A DNA stretch of 64,000 bases, taken from Mucilaginibacter daejeonensis. GTDB lineage: Bacteria; Bacteroidota; Bacteroidia; Sphingobacteriales; Sphingobacteriaceae. The stretch lies in NCBI RefSeq assembly GCF_020783335.1, contig NZ_CP086068.1, positions 682,001 through 746,000 on the forward strand, given 5' to 3'. Below are positions 26,846 through 35,841 of the stretch, piece after piece (the first letter of the stretch is position 1; the number at the start of each line of letters is the position of its first letter). Under the pieces are notes generated by a model that saw nothing but the letters and a program-made list of their open reading frames with translations, did not search any database and was not told the DNA's origin. A program made the translations under genes and the position numbers.

Positions 26846-28732
26846 TTATTTCAACGGTGCCGAGCTATATACATGATATTCGCCCGACTTGAGGTTGAGC
26901 GTATAATTTACCGTAGGAGCGTTAATGGTGGTGCCACTCAAATAGTCATACCAGGTGCCTGCAACAGGTAGGGTCACGTTAGTTTGTTGTGGTGCTACGT
27001 CAAAATTGCCGGCTACCAATACGTTCATGCCGTCGGTACCGGTGAGTTGTATGGTCTTGATATTGCCACCTAAATCATACTTAAAGTTAGTGGTGGTAAA
27101 TACCGGGTTATTGATCTTCATCTTCACGAGGCGCGCATAGGTGTTGTACAACTGGCGGCGCTCGCGCACGTTCATATATTCCCAGCGCGGCGGCTTGGTG
27201 CCTAAACGGCCATTGTTATCAATGCTTACATCATACCCACGCTCTCCGAACTGCCAGATCAGTTTCGGACCCGGAGGGCTAAGCAGAAAGGCAGCCGCCA
27301 TTTCCTGGCGGGCAAGGCCGGTGGCCAGATCTTTCACATTATAGCCATTGTAGCTGTTGCCGTACTGCTCATTCTTGAACATGAGCCTTTCCTCATCGTG
27401 GCTTTCAAAGTAGGCCAGGCGGTTGTAAGGCTGCGTAAAACCGTACCGGTCATAGAACAAGCCCGAAAGGTCCCAATCGGTATTGTAACCCATGGTGGCC
27501 TGGTTGGCGTTGTAATTCATGTTGCTCCACATGATCATGCCGCTGTTGGCCAATTCAGCTTCTTCGGCATTCACGGCAAAGTGTTCGAGTATCAGGTAAC
27601 AGGTAGGATCAATGCTTTTGAGATAGGTATTATACATTTTAAGCGTCGCTACGCGCGCTGCATCATAGGCCGACCAGGCCGCATCGGTGCTGGATACGGT
27701 CTGTGTGAACGCCTTCGACTGATCCAGCCGGTAACCATCAATGTGGTACTCTTGCATCCAGTATTTGAGCACATCCTTAGTGTAACGCTGTACTGCTGCC
27801 GATCCATGGTTCATCTGGTAGCCCACTGCATAAGGGTGCAGATTTTGTGTATTGAACCATGGGTTGTTAGCTGCTGGTTCGCCTTTACTGTTAGCATAAA
27901 GTCTTACCATAGGCGATGAGCCGAATTGATCTTCCAGTACGATGTCCTGGATCACGGCCATGCCCTTGGCATGACAGGCATCTATAAAGGCTTTGTAGCT
28001 ATTCTTGGTTCCGTAATACTTATCGAGCGCAAAGCAGAAGTTGGTGTTGTAACCCCACGAATCGTTACCCTCAAATTCGTTCACAGGTAATAGTTCGATA
28101 GCGTTAATGCCCAGGTTCTTTAAGTAGTTGAGTGTATCTGTTAACGTTTGGTAGTTATGCGCATCCACAAAGTCACGCACCAACAGCTCGTATACTACTA
28201 AGTTCTTCGGCTCAGGCCGGCTGAATGAATTGACCTTCCAGGTATAAGAAGGTTGTGTGGCCTGTATCACGCTGACCAAACCTGTGGTAGAGCCAGTGGG
28301 ATAAGCTTTAAGGTCGGGGTAAGTGGATGCTGGGATAAAGCGGTCATTGTCGGGGTCCAACACCTTTTCAGTATATGGGTCGGCTATCCTGATCGTGTTG
28401 TCTACCAGGTACTGATAAGCATATTCTTTAGCCGGGTCAAGGTTATCTACCTGTATCCACCAACGGCTGCCATCGGCGGTCTTTTTCATGGCGGTAGGGG
28501 TCCAGTTGTTAAATTCTCCGATAACACTTACCGAAGTTTTTTCCGGAGCATACAGGTTAAAAATCGCCGATCGGCCTGAGTTGGTGAATGTCACACCGTC
28601 ACCTGCATTATTGGGAACTTCGGAGGTGCTTGGCGGATCTTCGGTGGTGTTCACGTCATTGCCTTTTTTGCATGACAAAAGAGTGAACGCGAGCATGGCT
28701 ATCAGCCATGTGTTCAGTAAAATAGGTCGCAT
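26846..28732 (-). CDS. GH13 alpha-amylase-family lipoprotein with CBM48
   Basis: A 628-residue surface or periplasmic lipoprotein (lipobox TLLSC). Residues about 45-120 form a CBM48/early-set domain (VSVIGEFNNWTP), followed by a GH13 barrel and a C-terminal beta domain. Catalytic residues are Asp337 (GYRLDQSKAF), Glu383 (LILEHFAV) and Asp446 (ESHDEERL). Region I, usually DxxxNH, reads DIVLED at 263-268, so the His that contacts the -1 sugar is replaced. It probably acts on alpha-glucans. It has no starch-utilisation neighbours here. Confidence 0.88.
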   Translation of the reverse strand: MRPILLNTWLIAMLAFTLLSCKKGNDVNTTEDPPSTSEVPNNAGDGVTFTNSGRSAIFNLYAPEKTSVSVIGEFNNWTPTAMKKTADGSRWWIQVDNLDPAKEYAYQYLVDNTIRIADPYTEKVLDPDNDRFIPASTYPDLKAYPTGSTTGLVSVIQATQPSYTWKVNSFSRPEPKNLVVYELLVRDFVDAHNYQTLTDTLNYLKNLGINAIELLPVNEFEGNDSWGYNTNFCFALDKYYGTKNSYKAFIDACHAKGMAVIQDIVLEDQFGSSPMVRLYANSKGEPAANNPWFNTQNLHPYAVGYQMNHGSAAVQRYTKDVLKYWMQEYHIDGYRLDQSKAFTQTVSSTDAAWSAYDAARVATLKMYNTYLKSIDPTCYLILEHFAVNAEEAELANSGMIMWSNMNYNANQATMGYNTDWDLSGLFYDRYGFTQPYNRLAYFESHDEERLMFKNEQYGNSYNGYNVKDLATGLARQEMAAAFLLSPPGPKLIWQFGERGYDVSIDNNGRLGTKPPRWEYMNVRERRQLYNTYARLVKMKINNPVFTTTNFKYDLGGNIKTIQLTGTDGMNVLVAGNFDVAPQQTNVTLPVAGTWYDYLSGTTINAPTVNYTLNLKSGEYHVYSSAPLK

Positions 28733-28965
28733 AATTGGTTGGCAGGTAACTGAGTATCACCTGACCGCCAAATTCAAGAAAATATCTGTTTATGGACAGC
28801 AGCCGACGGTTAGCTTAAATATAATTTAGCATGTTTGAATATCAAGTTGCTGATAAACAATATTTTGTGAATTGTATGGGCCTTATTTTTTTAACGTTAG
28901 TAAACACTTAATTGTAACCTTACGGTCTGAGAACAGTTTGTTTGGCTGGATGCAGGTAGGTCGGC

Positions 28966-29790
28966 TTAATTAAAAACGAAATAAAGGTATACGAACACCA
29001 CCGGAGCAGCCAGCAATAATCCGTCGAAACGATCCAGCAAACCACCGTGACCCGGAAGCAGGCCGCCACTATCTTTAACGTTGATGCTGCGTTTGAACAT
29101 TGACTCCACCAGATCACCCAATGTGCCTACGATACCTATGATGATCGCCATAGAGACCCATTGGCGCCACTCTAATTCTTTGAAATAGATACTGAGGATA
29201 TAACCTACAACAGCTGCGATCAGGATACCACCAATAAACCCTTCCCAGGTCTTTTTAGGTGAATGACGCTCGAACAACTTAGCGCGGCCAAATTGGCGAC
29301 CGGTGAGGTAAGCACCCGTGTCATTGGCCCAAAGCATGATCAGGAAAGCCATGGGTACATGTGCGTCAAAGCCGGTATTGGTCACAAAACCAAGGGTATG
29401 GTAAAAGGTGAAGGGCAGTATAGTGAGGATAATGCCCAAATAGGTATAGCCAATGTTGGCAAAAGGAGTTTCTGTATCCCTGTAAAGCTCATTTACCAAT
29501 ATGGCAGCTAAAGGCAGTACCAATAAAAAGATGAGTTTGTGCAGGGTAGCCGCCTCAGGGTAAGCATCCCAATGGAACAAGGCCGCGAAAGATGCGTAAA
29601 TAGCGGCGCCACTGATCAGGCCTAAGGGGATATTCGGCTTCAAGCCAGCCTTTTTAAGCAATCCGTAGAATTCCTGCAAACACAGTATAGCCAGAAACCC
29701 GTAAAAGACTGAAAAGATAACCGGGCCGGCAAAAAAAGACCCGAGCATTACCGCTACAAAAAAAATACCCGTTATAGCACGTGTTCTCAT
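28966..29790 (-). CDS. cdsA: Phosphatidate cytidylyltransferase
   Basis: Makes CDP-diacylglycerol from phosphatidic acid and CTP, the branch point of phospholipid synthesis. The 274-residue membrane protein has about eight helices and ends with the complete family signature SMFKRSINVKDSGGLLPGHG followed by GLLDRFDGLL. It overlaps the DUF2007 gene upstream by 4 nt and forms a unit with it and the CPBP protease gene. Confidence 0.95.
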   Translation of the reverse strand: MRTRAITGIFFVAVMLGSFFAGPVIFSVFYGFLAILCLQEFYGLLKKAGLKPNIPLGLISGAAIYASFAALFHWDAYPEAATLHKLIFLLVLPLAAILVNELYRDTETPFANIGYTYLGIILTILPFTFYHTLGFVTNTGFDAHVPMAFLIMLWANDTGAYLTGRQFGRAKLFERHSPKKTWEGFIGGILIAAVVGYILSIYFKELEWRQWVSMAIIIGIVGTLGDLVESMFKRSINVKDSGGLLPGHGGLLDRFDGLLLAAPVVFVYLYFVFN

Positions 29791-29999
29791 AAGCTGATTT
29801 GATTCATCACCATTAGTTCAATGGCGTCGGCCAGATCTTTTTCATGTATGTAAACCTCAATGCTGCCAAAGTTTTGGTGCGATGAGGCTTGCTTGTTCAA
29901 TAGCACAGCGCCAATGGCATGCTCGGTAAGCACTTGTTTGATGATCTCGGCCTGATAGAAGTTTGAAGAAGTGTAGATCTTGATCCAGTTCTTTTCCAT
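29787..29999 (-). CDS. DUF2007 family small protein
   Basis: A 70-residue soluble protein of the DUF2007 family: WIKIYTSSNFYQAEIIKQVL, then a beta strand region GAVLLNKQAS and IEVYIHEKDLADAIELM. The fold is related to PII-like ferredoxin folds; the function is unknown. It sits 3 nt after the CPBP gene and overlaps cdsA by 4 nt, so expression with lipid synthesis is likely. Confidence 0.85.
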   Translation of the reverse strand: MEKNWIKIYTSSNFYQAEIIKQVLTEHAIGAVLLNKQASSHQNFGSIEVYIHEKDLADAIELMVMNQISL

Positions 30000-30002
30000 T
30001 AA

Positions 30003-30938
30003 TTAAAACCTGCGATGGGGATCTTTAGGGAGTGTTGCATCGCGGTAACTCCAGAACAAAGCTACGGTAATTATGATACTTAAGATATATAAACTGTAAC
30101 TAAAATGGTGTTCCACATTAGGATCTACCTTGATGATCTTGTGCTGGAAGAGGTAGGTTGTGACCACCGCTGATCCATTATTAATGAAGTGTGCCCATAC
30201 CGCCGGCCAAACGCTCCCGCTCCAGGCGGCAAAGTATCCAAAAAAGACACCAAGTGCCAACCGGGGTAAAAAGCCATAAAATTCCATGTGAAAGGCACTG
30301 AACAGTGCGGCCGTTATCCAAATAGCCACGTGAATATTACCTGTCCACTTTACAAAAATGGTTTGCAAACATCCTCTAAACATCAGTTCTTCGGCTACCG
30401 CGGTGGCAAGACCGATCAATAGCAGCGACTTCAGGCAATCCCACCAGGTGTTCATTTTTAACAAGGCCATTGTAGCACGCTGCGCCGCATCTTCTGATGA
30501 ACGCATCCAGTCTTCCAGCCCCTTCAGTGCAGGTGGTAATACCATCTTTTGATTGAACGTAATGAGAACTTCCATAATGGGAGTGCTGATCACCATTATC
30601 GCCAGTACGATCAGCAATAGGATGCGCCTGAAATCAGTGTTGGTGTGCAGGTAATCATCGGGGGCCTTTAAAATGAACTTACCCACCACTATCGGGGTGA
30701 GCAGAAGGGGTATAGTGGTCCCCGTGATCTGCAGGATCCACAGGCTTTTCACAGCTTTGGGGTCTGCCAGATCCATCTTCATCACAAGGTTCATTACCTC
30801 CATGCCATAACGTCCTGCTATAAAGGCCAGTCCGATCACACTGCCAATGATCAATAGAGCCAGTGTGATGCCCACGAAGATCAAAAATTGGGTCCAGGGA
30901 GGAGTTTCCCTGTCATAATATGGTTTTTTGCTGATCAT
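30003..30938 (-). CDS. CPBP-family intramembrane metalloprotease
   Basis: A 311-residue CPBP (CAAX protease / bacteriocin-processing) membrane protein with about eight helices. The catalytic motifs are complete: EELMFRG (Glu-Glu-x3-Arg), FSAFHMEFY (FxxxH) and WAHFINN (HxxxN). The substrate is unknown. The ATG at 30938 is used, as an earlier in-frame one at 30986 would overlap the divergent dusB start. It heads the operon with DUF2007 and cdsA. Confidence 0.88.
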   Translation of the reverse strand: MISKKPYYDRETPPWTQFLIFVGITLALLIIGSVIGLAFIAGRYGMEVMNLVMKMDLADPKAVKSLWILQITGTTIPLLLTPIVVGKFILKAPDDYLHTNTDFRRILLLIVLAIMVISTPIMEVLITFNQKMVLPPALKGLEDWMRSSEDAAQRATMALLKMNTWWDCLKSLLLIGLATAVAEELMFRGCLQTIFVKWTGNIHVAIWITAALFSAFHMEFYGFLPRLALGVFFGYFAAWSGSVWPAVWAHFINNGSAVVTTYLFQHKIIKVDPNVEHHFSYSLYILSIIITVALFWSYRDATLPKDPHRRF

Positions 30939-30957
30939 ACAGTTGCCGCAAATTTCG

Positions 30958-30965
30958 TAATTTTG
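30958..30965 (+). promoter_or_regulatory. Probable -7 box (TAATTTTG) for dusB
   Basis: TAATTTTG matches TAnnTTTG and lies 20 nt before the dusB ATG in the divergent intergenic space. It would give a very short leader. No -33 TTG is at the ideal distance. Confidence 0.45.
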
Positions 30966-30984
30966 CAGCGGTTTAAATATAAGC

Positions 30985-31977
30985 ATGTCTGTACAAATAG
31001 GAAATATCGATCTGGGCCAATTTCCGCTACTGCTGGCACCAATGGAGGACGTAAGCGATCCGCCGTTCCGTTACGTGTGTAAGCAGAACGGCGCTGATAT
31101 GATGTACACCGAGTTCATCTCTTCAGAAGGGTTGATACGTGATGCGGCCAAAAGCCGCCAAAAGCTTGATATTTTTGAGTATGAACGCCCGATAGGGATA
31201 CAGATATTTGGTAGCGATATCAACTCCATGCGTGAGGCCACCGAGATAGCCACCCAGGCTGGACCCGACCTGATGGATATTAACTACGGTTGCCCTGTAA
31301 AGAATGTGGCCTGCAGAGGAGCCGGTGCCAGTTTGCTACAGGATATTGACAAAATGGTGGCCATGACCAAAGCGGTAGTTGAGGCCACGCATTTGCCTGT
31401 AACGGTGAAGACTCGCTTGGGCTGGGATGATAACACCAAGAACGTTTATGAAGTTGCCGAACGCCTGCAAGATGTGGGTATCAAGGCCTTGACCATACAT
31501 GGCCGTACTCGTGCTCAGATGTACAAAGGTGTGGCCGACTGGAGTCTCATCCGAGATATCAAGCGAAATCCGCGTATCAGGATCCCAATATTTGGTAACG
31601 GTGACATCGACTCACCCGAGAAGGCCGCCAACTGGCGACTGGAGTATGGGGTGGACGGAATGATGATCGGCAGGGCTGCCATCGGCTATCCATGGATCTT
31701 CCGCGAGATCAAACATTTTTTTGCCACCGGCGAGCATATGGACCGCCCGACCATTGCCGAACGCATTGATGCATGTAAGACCCACTTGGATAAATCTATC
31801 GAGTGGAAAGGTCCCAAAACAGGTATTTTCGAGATGCGCAGGCATTATTCTAACTATTTTAAAGGGTTAGATAATTTCAAAGAATTTAGAATGAGAATGG
31901 TAAGCACCGACAATATGGAGGAGCTTTACGAGATATTATGGCAGATCAATGAGCGTTACAGCATTGAAATGGCATGA
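30985..31977 (+). CDS. dusB: tRNA-dihydrouridine synthase (DusB type)
   Basis: FMN-dependent enzyme that reduces uridine to dihydrouridine in tRNA. The 330-residue protein begins with the barrel strand PLLLAPMEDVSDPPFR and contains DINYGCPVKNVACRGAGASL with the catalytic Cys, KTRLGWDD, IHGRTRAQMYKGVADW and FGNGDIDSPEKA (phosphate-binding). The C-terminal helical domain includes RRHYSNYFKG. The next gene, apaG, begins 34 nt later. Confidence 0.95.
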   Translation: MSVQIGNIDLGQFPLLLAPMEDVSDPPFRYVCKQNGADMMYTEFISSEGLIRDAAKSRQKLDIFEYERPIGIQIFGSDINSMREATEIATQAGPDLMDINYGCPVKNVACRGAGASLLQDIDKMVAMTKAVVEATHLPVTVKTRLGWDDNTKNVYEVAERLQDVGIKALTIHGRTRAQMYKGVADWSLIRDIKRNPRIRIPIFGNGDIDSPEKAANWRLEYGVDGMMIGRAAIGYPWIFREIKHFFATGEHMDRPTIAERIDACKTHLDKSIEWKGPKTGIFEMRRHYSNYFKGLDNFKEFRMRMVSTDNMEELYEILWQINERYSIEMA

Positions 31978-32011
31978 ACATTGAGTAAGTACCGTTTTTA
32001 GCTGTAAACAC

Positions 32012-32401
32012 ATGGCAACTACTACGATAACAGATGGGGTCAAGATCTCGGTCGAGACCCAGTACCAACCAGAATACTCCAACCCGGCGAATGAGCATTT
32101 CATGTTTGCCTACAAGATACATATCGAAAATTTGAGCGATAATACGGTACAATTGATGCGCCGCCATTGGCATATCTTCGACTCTAATGGCACTCGCCGC
32201 GAGGTGGAGGGTGAAGGAGTGGTCGGTCTGCAGCCGGTCATTGAACCGGGAGGTTCGCACGAATACATCTCAGGCTGTAATTTGAAGACCGATATGGGAA
32301 GCATGAAGGGTACTTATCAAATGGTGCGCCTGATGGATGATATGGAATTCGAAGCGGAGATACCGCAGTTTTACCTTATTGCTCCATTCAAATTGAATTG
32401 A
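32012..32401 (+). CDS. apaG: ApaG protein (Co2+/Mg2+ efflux-associated)
   Basis: A 129-residue ApaG of fibronectin-III-like fold. Family signature: MRRHWHIFDSNGTRREVEGEG followed by GLQPVIEPGGSHEYISGC, and the closing FEAEIPQFYLI. Bacterial ApaG is linked to cobalt/magnesium handling, but its biochemical activity is not settled. A terminator follows 24 nt after the stop. Confidence 0.94.
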   Translation: MATTTITDGVKISVETQYQPEYSNPANEHFMFAYKIHIENLSDNTVQLMRRHWHIFDSNGTRREVEGEGVVGLQPVIEPGGSHEYISGCNLKTDMGSMKGTYQMVRLMDDMEFEAEIPQFYLIAPFKLN

Positions 32402-32424
32402 TACAACAATACAGGCATTTTAAA

Positions 32425-32457
32425 AGAGCCCGGGTTTTTACCTGGGCTTTTTGTTTT
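32425..32457 (+). terminator. Terminator after apaG
   Basis: Stem AGCCCGGGT with ACCTGGGCT (one mismatch) around a short T-rich loop, followed by TTTTTGTTTT. Confidence 0.78.
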
Positions 32458-32560
32458 ATGACGTATATGATATCGACAGCTGTCTAAGGCAGATCTTTTC
32501 TCATCCGGCTGTGAATGAATTACGGTCGCAAGCCAATAAGGAATTGACTACATTCGCACT

Positions 32561-33178
32561 ATGTACCTCATCAAAACTCCCTGGCTGCTCAAAAAGCTCT
32601 ATCCACAACTGATCTGGAACATGAATAGGGAGCGTAGGGTGATCTATCTTACCTTTGATGACGGACCTATACCGGTGGTCACCCCATTTGTGCTGGAAAC
32701 ACTGAAGAAGTACAACGCCAAAGCTACCTTCTTTTGCATTGGCGATAACATAAGCAAACACCCGGATATATATCAGCAGCTGATCGCCGATGGGCATGCC
32801 ATAGGAAATCATACTTACAACCACCTCAAGGGTTGGGAAACCGATGATAACACTTACGTGCAAAATTTTCAAAAAGCTTCGGATCTGATGCTCACCTCTT
32901 TATTTCGCCCACCTTACGGACGGATCAAGCGCTCGCAGATCAGACAGCTTAAAGCTCTGCAGCCTGATCTGAGGATCATTATGTGGGATGTATTAAGTGG
33001 TGACTTTGACACGACGTTGAAACCAGCCAACTGCCTTAAAGGAGTATTGAAGTATACCAGTAATGGGGCTATAGTTGTTTTTCACGATAGCTTGAAGGCA
33101 TTTGAACGATTGGAATATGTATTGCCGCGTGCGTTAGAGGAGTGGGCGAAAGCAGGGTTTGAGTTCGCTATACTCTGA
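32561..33178 (+). CDS. Polysaccharide deacetylase (NodB-like)
   Basis: A 205-residue CE4-family deacetylase. The catalytic motifs are YLTFDDGPIP (Asp base and metal Asp), GNHTYNH (metal His pair) and RPPYGRIKRS; later VFHDSLKAFER matches the motif with the catalytic His. It probably removes acetyl groups from peptidoglycan or another glycan. No signal peptide is evident at the chosen start. It stands alone between apaG and the ATP-grasp operon. Confidence 0.9.
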   Translation: MYLIKTPWLLKKLYPQLIWNMNRERRVIYLTFDDGPIPVVTPFVLETLKKYNAKATFFCIGDNISKHPDIYQQLIADGHAIGNHTYNHLKGWETDDNTYVQNFQKASDLMLTSLFRPPYGRIKRSQIRQLKALQPDLRIIMWDVLSGDFDTTLKPANCLKGVLKYTSNGAIVVFHDSLKAFERLEYVLPRALEEWAKAGFEFAIL

Positions 33179-33375
33179 TGCTATAAACATCTTCTTTTGG
33201 CTTCTAACTATTGCTCTTTTCAACTGTTGTTATCAGTAAAATAAATTATTATTAAAATATGTGAGTGTTTTAATGATAATTGTTGTTTTTGTTGAATCTA
33301 TATTGAATTATTTTCATAGATTTCATCAATTAGTTCAAAAGATATTTTATTTATCCTGATTTTTAAACGCTGTTT

Positions 33376-34824
33376 ATGTTTTCGTCATCGCAATTTGATC
33401 AGTATCATGCCATTAGTGGCGTTTGGGACGAAATGTATAGCAATAATTCGTCGATACGGGATCATTACCAAAAAGTGATCAGCTATTTGTCGCGTGAATC
33501 GACGGATGATCTCAACAAAAAAGAGGAGCTCGCCCGCCGCTTGTTCATGACCCAGGGCATCACGTTCACCGTATATAACAGTGGCGAGGGTATCGAAAAG
33601 ATATTTCCATTTGATATCATACCAAGGGTCATCACTGCGGCCGAATGGACCTTAGTGGAAAAAGGTATCAAGCAGCGCCTCACCGCACTCAATCTGTTCC
33701 TGAAAGATGTTTATCACAACCAGTTCATCATCAAAGATGGCATCGTACCCATTGATGTGATCTATTCGTGTCCGCATTTTTTGCGGCAGATGTATCAACT
33801 GGAGGTACCGTATGATATCTATGTACACATAGCCGGTATCGACCTCATTCGTGATGAGGAAGGCGTATTCTATGTGCTGGAGGATAACCTGCGTACACCT
33901 TCGGGTGTGAGCTACATGCTCGAGAACCGTGAGATCACCAAGCGTTTGTTCCCTGATCTGTTGCCGCAGTGTAATGTACGTAGCGTTACTGAGTATCCCA
34001 CCATCCTGTATAAAAATCTGATGTCGTTATCACCGCGGCAGATCAGTGATCCGACCATTGTGCTGCTGAGTCCGGGTATATATAACTCCGCTTATTTTGA
34101 ACATACCACGCTGGCCCGTATGATGGGCGTGGAGCTGGTAGAGGGGCGCGACCTGGTCGTAAGTAATCATAAAGTTTACATGAAGACCACCACCGGCCTG
34201 CAACAGGTAGATGTGATCTATCGCCGGGTGGATGATGAGTTTTTGGATCCGCTGGTATTCAACCCTAATAGTGTGCTGGGTGTGGCAGGCATCATGAGCG
34301 CTTACCGCAAAGGTAACGTGGCCATTGTAAATGCCATTGGCAATGGTGTAGCTGATGATAAAGCCATTTACAGCTACGTACCCGATATGATCAAGTATTA
34401 TTTGAACGAGGAGCCGCTATTACGTAACGTTCCTACTTATCAGTTACGGAATCAGGATGAGCGTGAGTACACCTTCGCTAACATCAATAAAATGGTGGTG
34501 AAAAAGACCAACGAGAGCGGTGGTTACGGTATGCTGATGGGCCATGCGGCCAGTGAAGAGGAGATAGACGATTACAAAAAGGAGATATTAAAGGAACCGC
34601 GCAACTTCATCGCTCAGCCCACTATTGGGTTGTCGGCAGCGCCGTGTTATATACAAGGTACACTACAGCCCCGCAGGATAGACCTGCGGCCGTATGCCCT
34701 CTGCGGTCCAGATGGTATCGAGATCGTACCGGGCGGACTTACCCGCGTGGCTCTGAAAGAAGGTTCGCTGGTGGTGAACAGTTCGCAGGGCGGGGGTAGT
34801 AAAGACACCTGGGTATTGGCCTGA
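33376..34824 (+). CDS. Circularly permuted ATP-grasp protein
   Basis: A 482-residue protein of the circularly permuted type 2 ATP-grasp family, recognised from EDNLRTPSGVSYMLENR, VYRR-type sequence VIYRRVDDEFLDP and ATP-site segments VVKKTNESGGYGMLMG and PSSQGGGSKDTW-like NSSQGGGSKDTWVL. Families of this type sit with alpha-E and transglutaminase genes and are predicted to ligate peptides or amino acids; this has not been shown biochemically to my knowledge. The alpha-E gene follows 77 nt later. Confidence 0.92.
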   Translation: MFSSSQFDQYHAISGVWDEMYSNNSSIRDHYQKVISYLSRESTDDLNKKEELARRLFMTQGITFTVYNSGEGIEKIFPFDIIPRVITAAEWTLVEKGIKQRLTALNLFLKDVYHNQFIIKDGIVPIDVIYSCPHFLRQMYQLEVPYDIYVHIAGIDLIRDEEGVFYVLEDNLRTPSGVSYMLENREITKRLFPDLLPQCNVRSVTEYPTILYKNLMSLSPRQISDPTIVLLSPGIYNSAYFEHTTLARMMGVELVEGRDLVVSNHKVYMKTTTGLQQVDVIYRRVDDEFLDPLVFNPNSVLGVAGIMSAYRKGNVAIVNAIGNGVADDKAIYSYVPDMIKYYLNEEPLLRNVPTYQLRNQDEREYTFANINKMVVKKTNESGGYGMLMGHAASEEEIDDYKKEILKEPRNFIAQPTIGLSAAPCYIQGTLQPRRIDLRPYALCGPDGIEIVPGGLTRVALKEGSLVVNSSQGGGSKDTWVLA

Positions 34825-34901
34825 CGTCGAAAGCGATGGGTGAGATAATTGAAAGTTAAAGAAATTCTGAGGGCATACTTCCGGATCTGAAATAAGCACA
34901 T

Positions 34902-35837
34902 ATGTTAAGCAGAGTTGCAGCAAGTTTTTATTGGTTAAGCCGTTACATTGAGCGTAGTGATGGCATCTTAAGGATGCTTAAGATCAATTACGCCTCTTCG
35001 CAGGATGCGGTGCGGGAATTCACCTGGGAGCCGGTGATCAGGATATTTACGGGTATCGATCCAGGCCTGACCGGCCGGCTTAATAACGATAGCCGCGCCG
35101 TCCTCACCTACATGGTGACCGATAAGCATAACCCCAATTCGATCCTCAACATGATCACCCGTGCGCGCGAGAACGCCAGGAGCGTACAGGAACACATTAC
35201 CCGTGATCTGTGGCAATGTTTGAACGAGTATTACCATGTAGTAAAGGACCCGAACATCGAGGTAAGGCTGCAAAAAGATGACCCCATCAGTGTGCTGGAT
35301 ATCCTGATCAAACAGATCATGCTGTACTATGGCTTTGCCGAGGTGGCCATGGAGCGTGGCCAGGGTCGCAGTTTTATGAACATCGGCAAGTACCTTGAAC
35401 GAAGCATACAGGCTATCGACATTCTGGACATCAAATTCGGTTCCGTGACCGATAATCCTGATCTGCTTACTGACACCACTTACTGGAAGCATCTGCTGCA
35501 ATCAATAGGTGGTTATGAGCTTTATTTGAAGACCTACCGCGATGGTATCGAAGCACAGAACGTGATGGAACTGGTGATGCTCAATACTGATTTTCCGCGT
35601 TCGGTCATTTACTCGGTCAATAACATTCACCGTTATTATGAACGCCTGAAAAGCGAAAGCAACCTGAGTAATTATCGCGATATCGCTTTCCAGATCGGCA
35701 AGCTACAGAGCTTCATCAAGTACAGTTCGGCTCAAAGCATCCGCCATGTGGGGTTACACCAGTACCTGACCCAGATCCGGCAAGACCTGTTCGCCATTGG
35801 CACATCGCTCAATGAGCATTATTTCGCTAATTCCTGA
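34902..35837 (+). CDS. Alpha-E domain protein
   Basis: A 311-residue, all-helical alpha-E (DUF403) protein, recognised from LSRVAASFYWLSRYIERSDG, NARSVQEHITRDLWQ and RGQGRSFMNIGKYLERS. No catalytic residues are known for the family. It consistently accompanies the ATP-grasp protein upstream and the transglutaminase downstream, whose ATG lies 4 nt after its stop. Confidence 0.92.
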   Translation: MLSRVAASFYWLSRYIERSDGILRMLKINYASSQDAVREFTWEPVIRIFTGIDPGLTGRLNNDSRAVLTYMVTDKHNPNSILNMITRARENARSVQEHITRDLWQCLNEYYHVVKDPNIEVRLQKDDPISVLDILIKQIMLYYGFAEVAMERGQGRSFMNIGKYLERSIQAIDILDIKFGSVTDNPDLLTDTTYWKHLLQSIGGYELYLKTYRDGIEAQNVMELVMLNTDFPRSVIYSVNNIHRYYERLKSESNLSNYRDIAFQIGKLQSFIKYSSAQSIRHVGLHQYLTQIRQDLFAIGTSLNEHYFANS

Positions 35838-35841
35838 TTCT

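Noticed and set aside
27398..27919. 173-codon plus-strand frame opposite the GH13 gene
   Set aside because: Lies wholly within the reverse complement of a gene with clear catalytic motifs; no protein features of its own.
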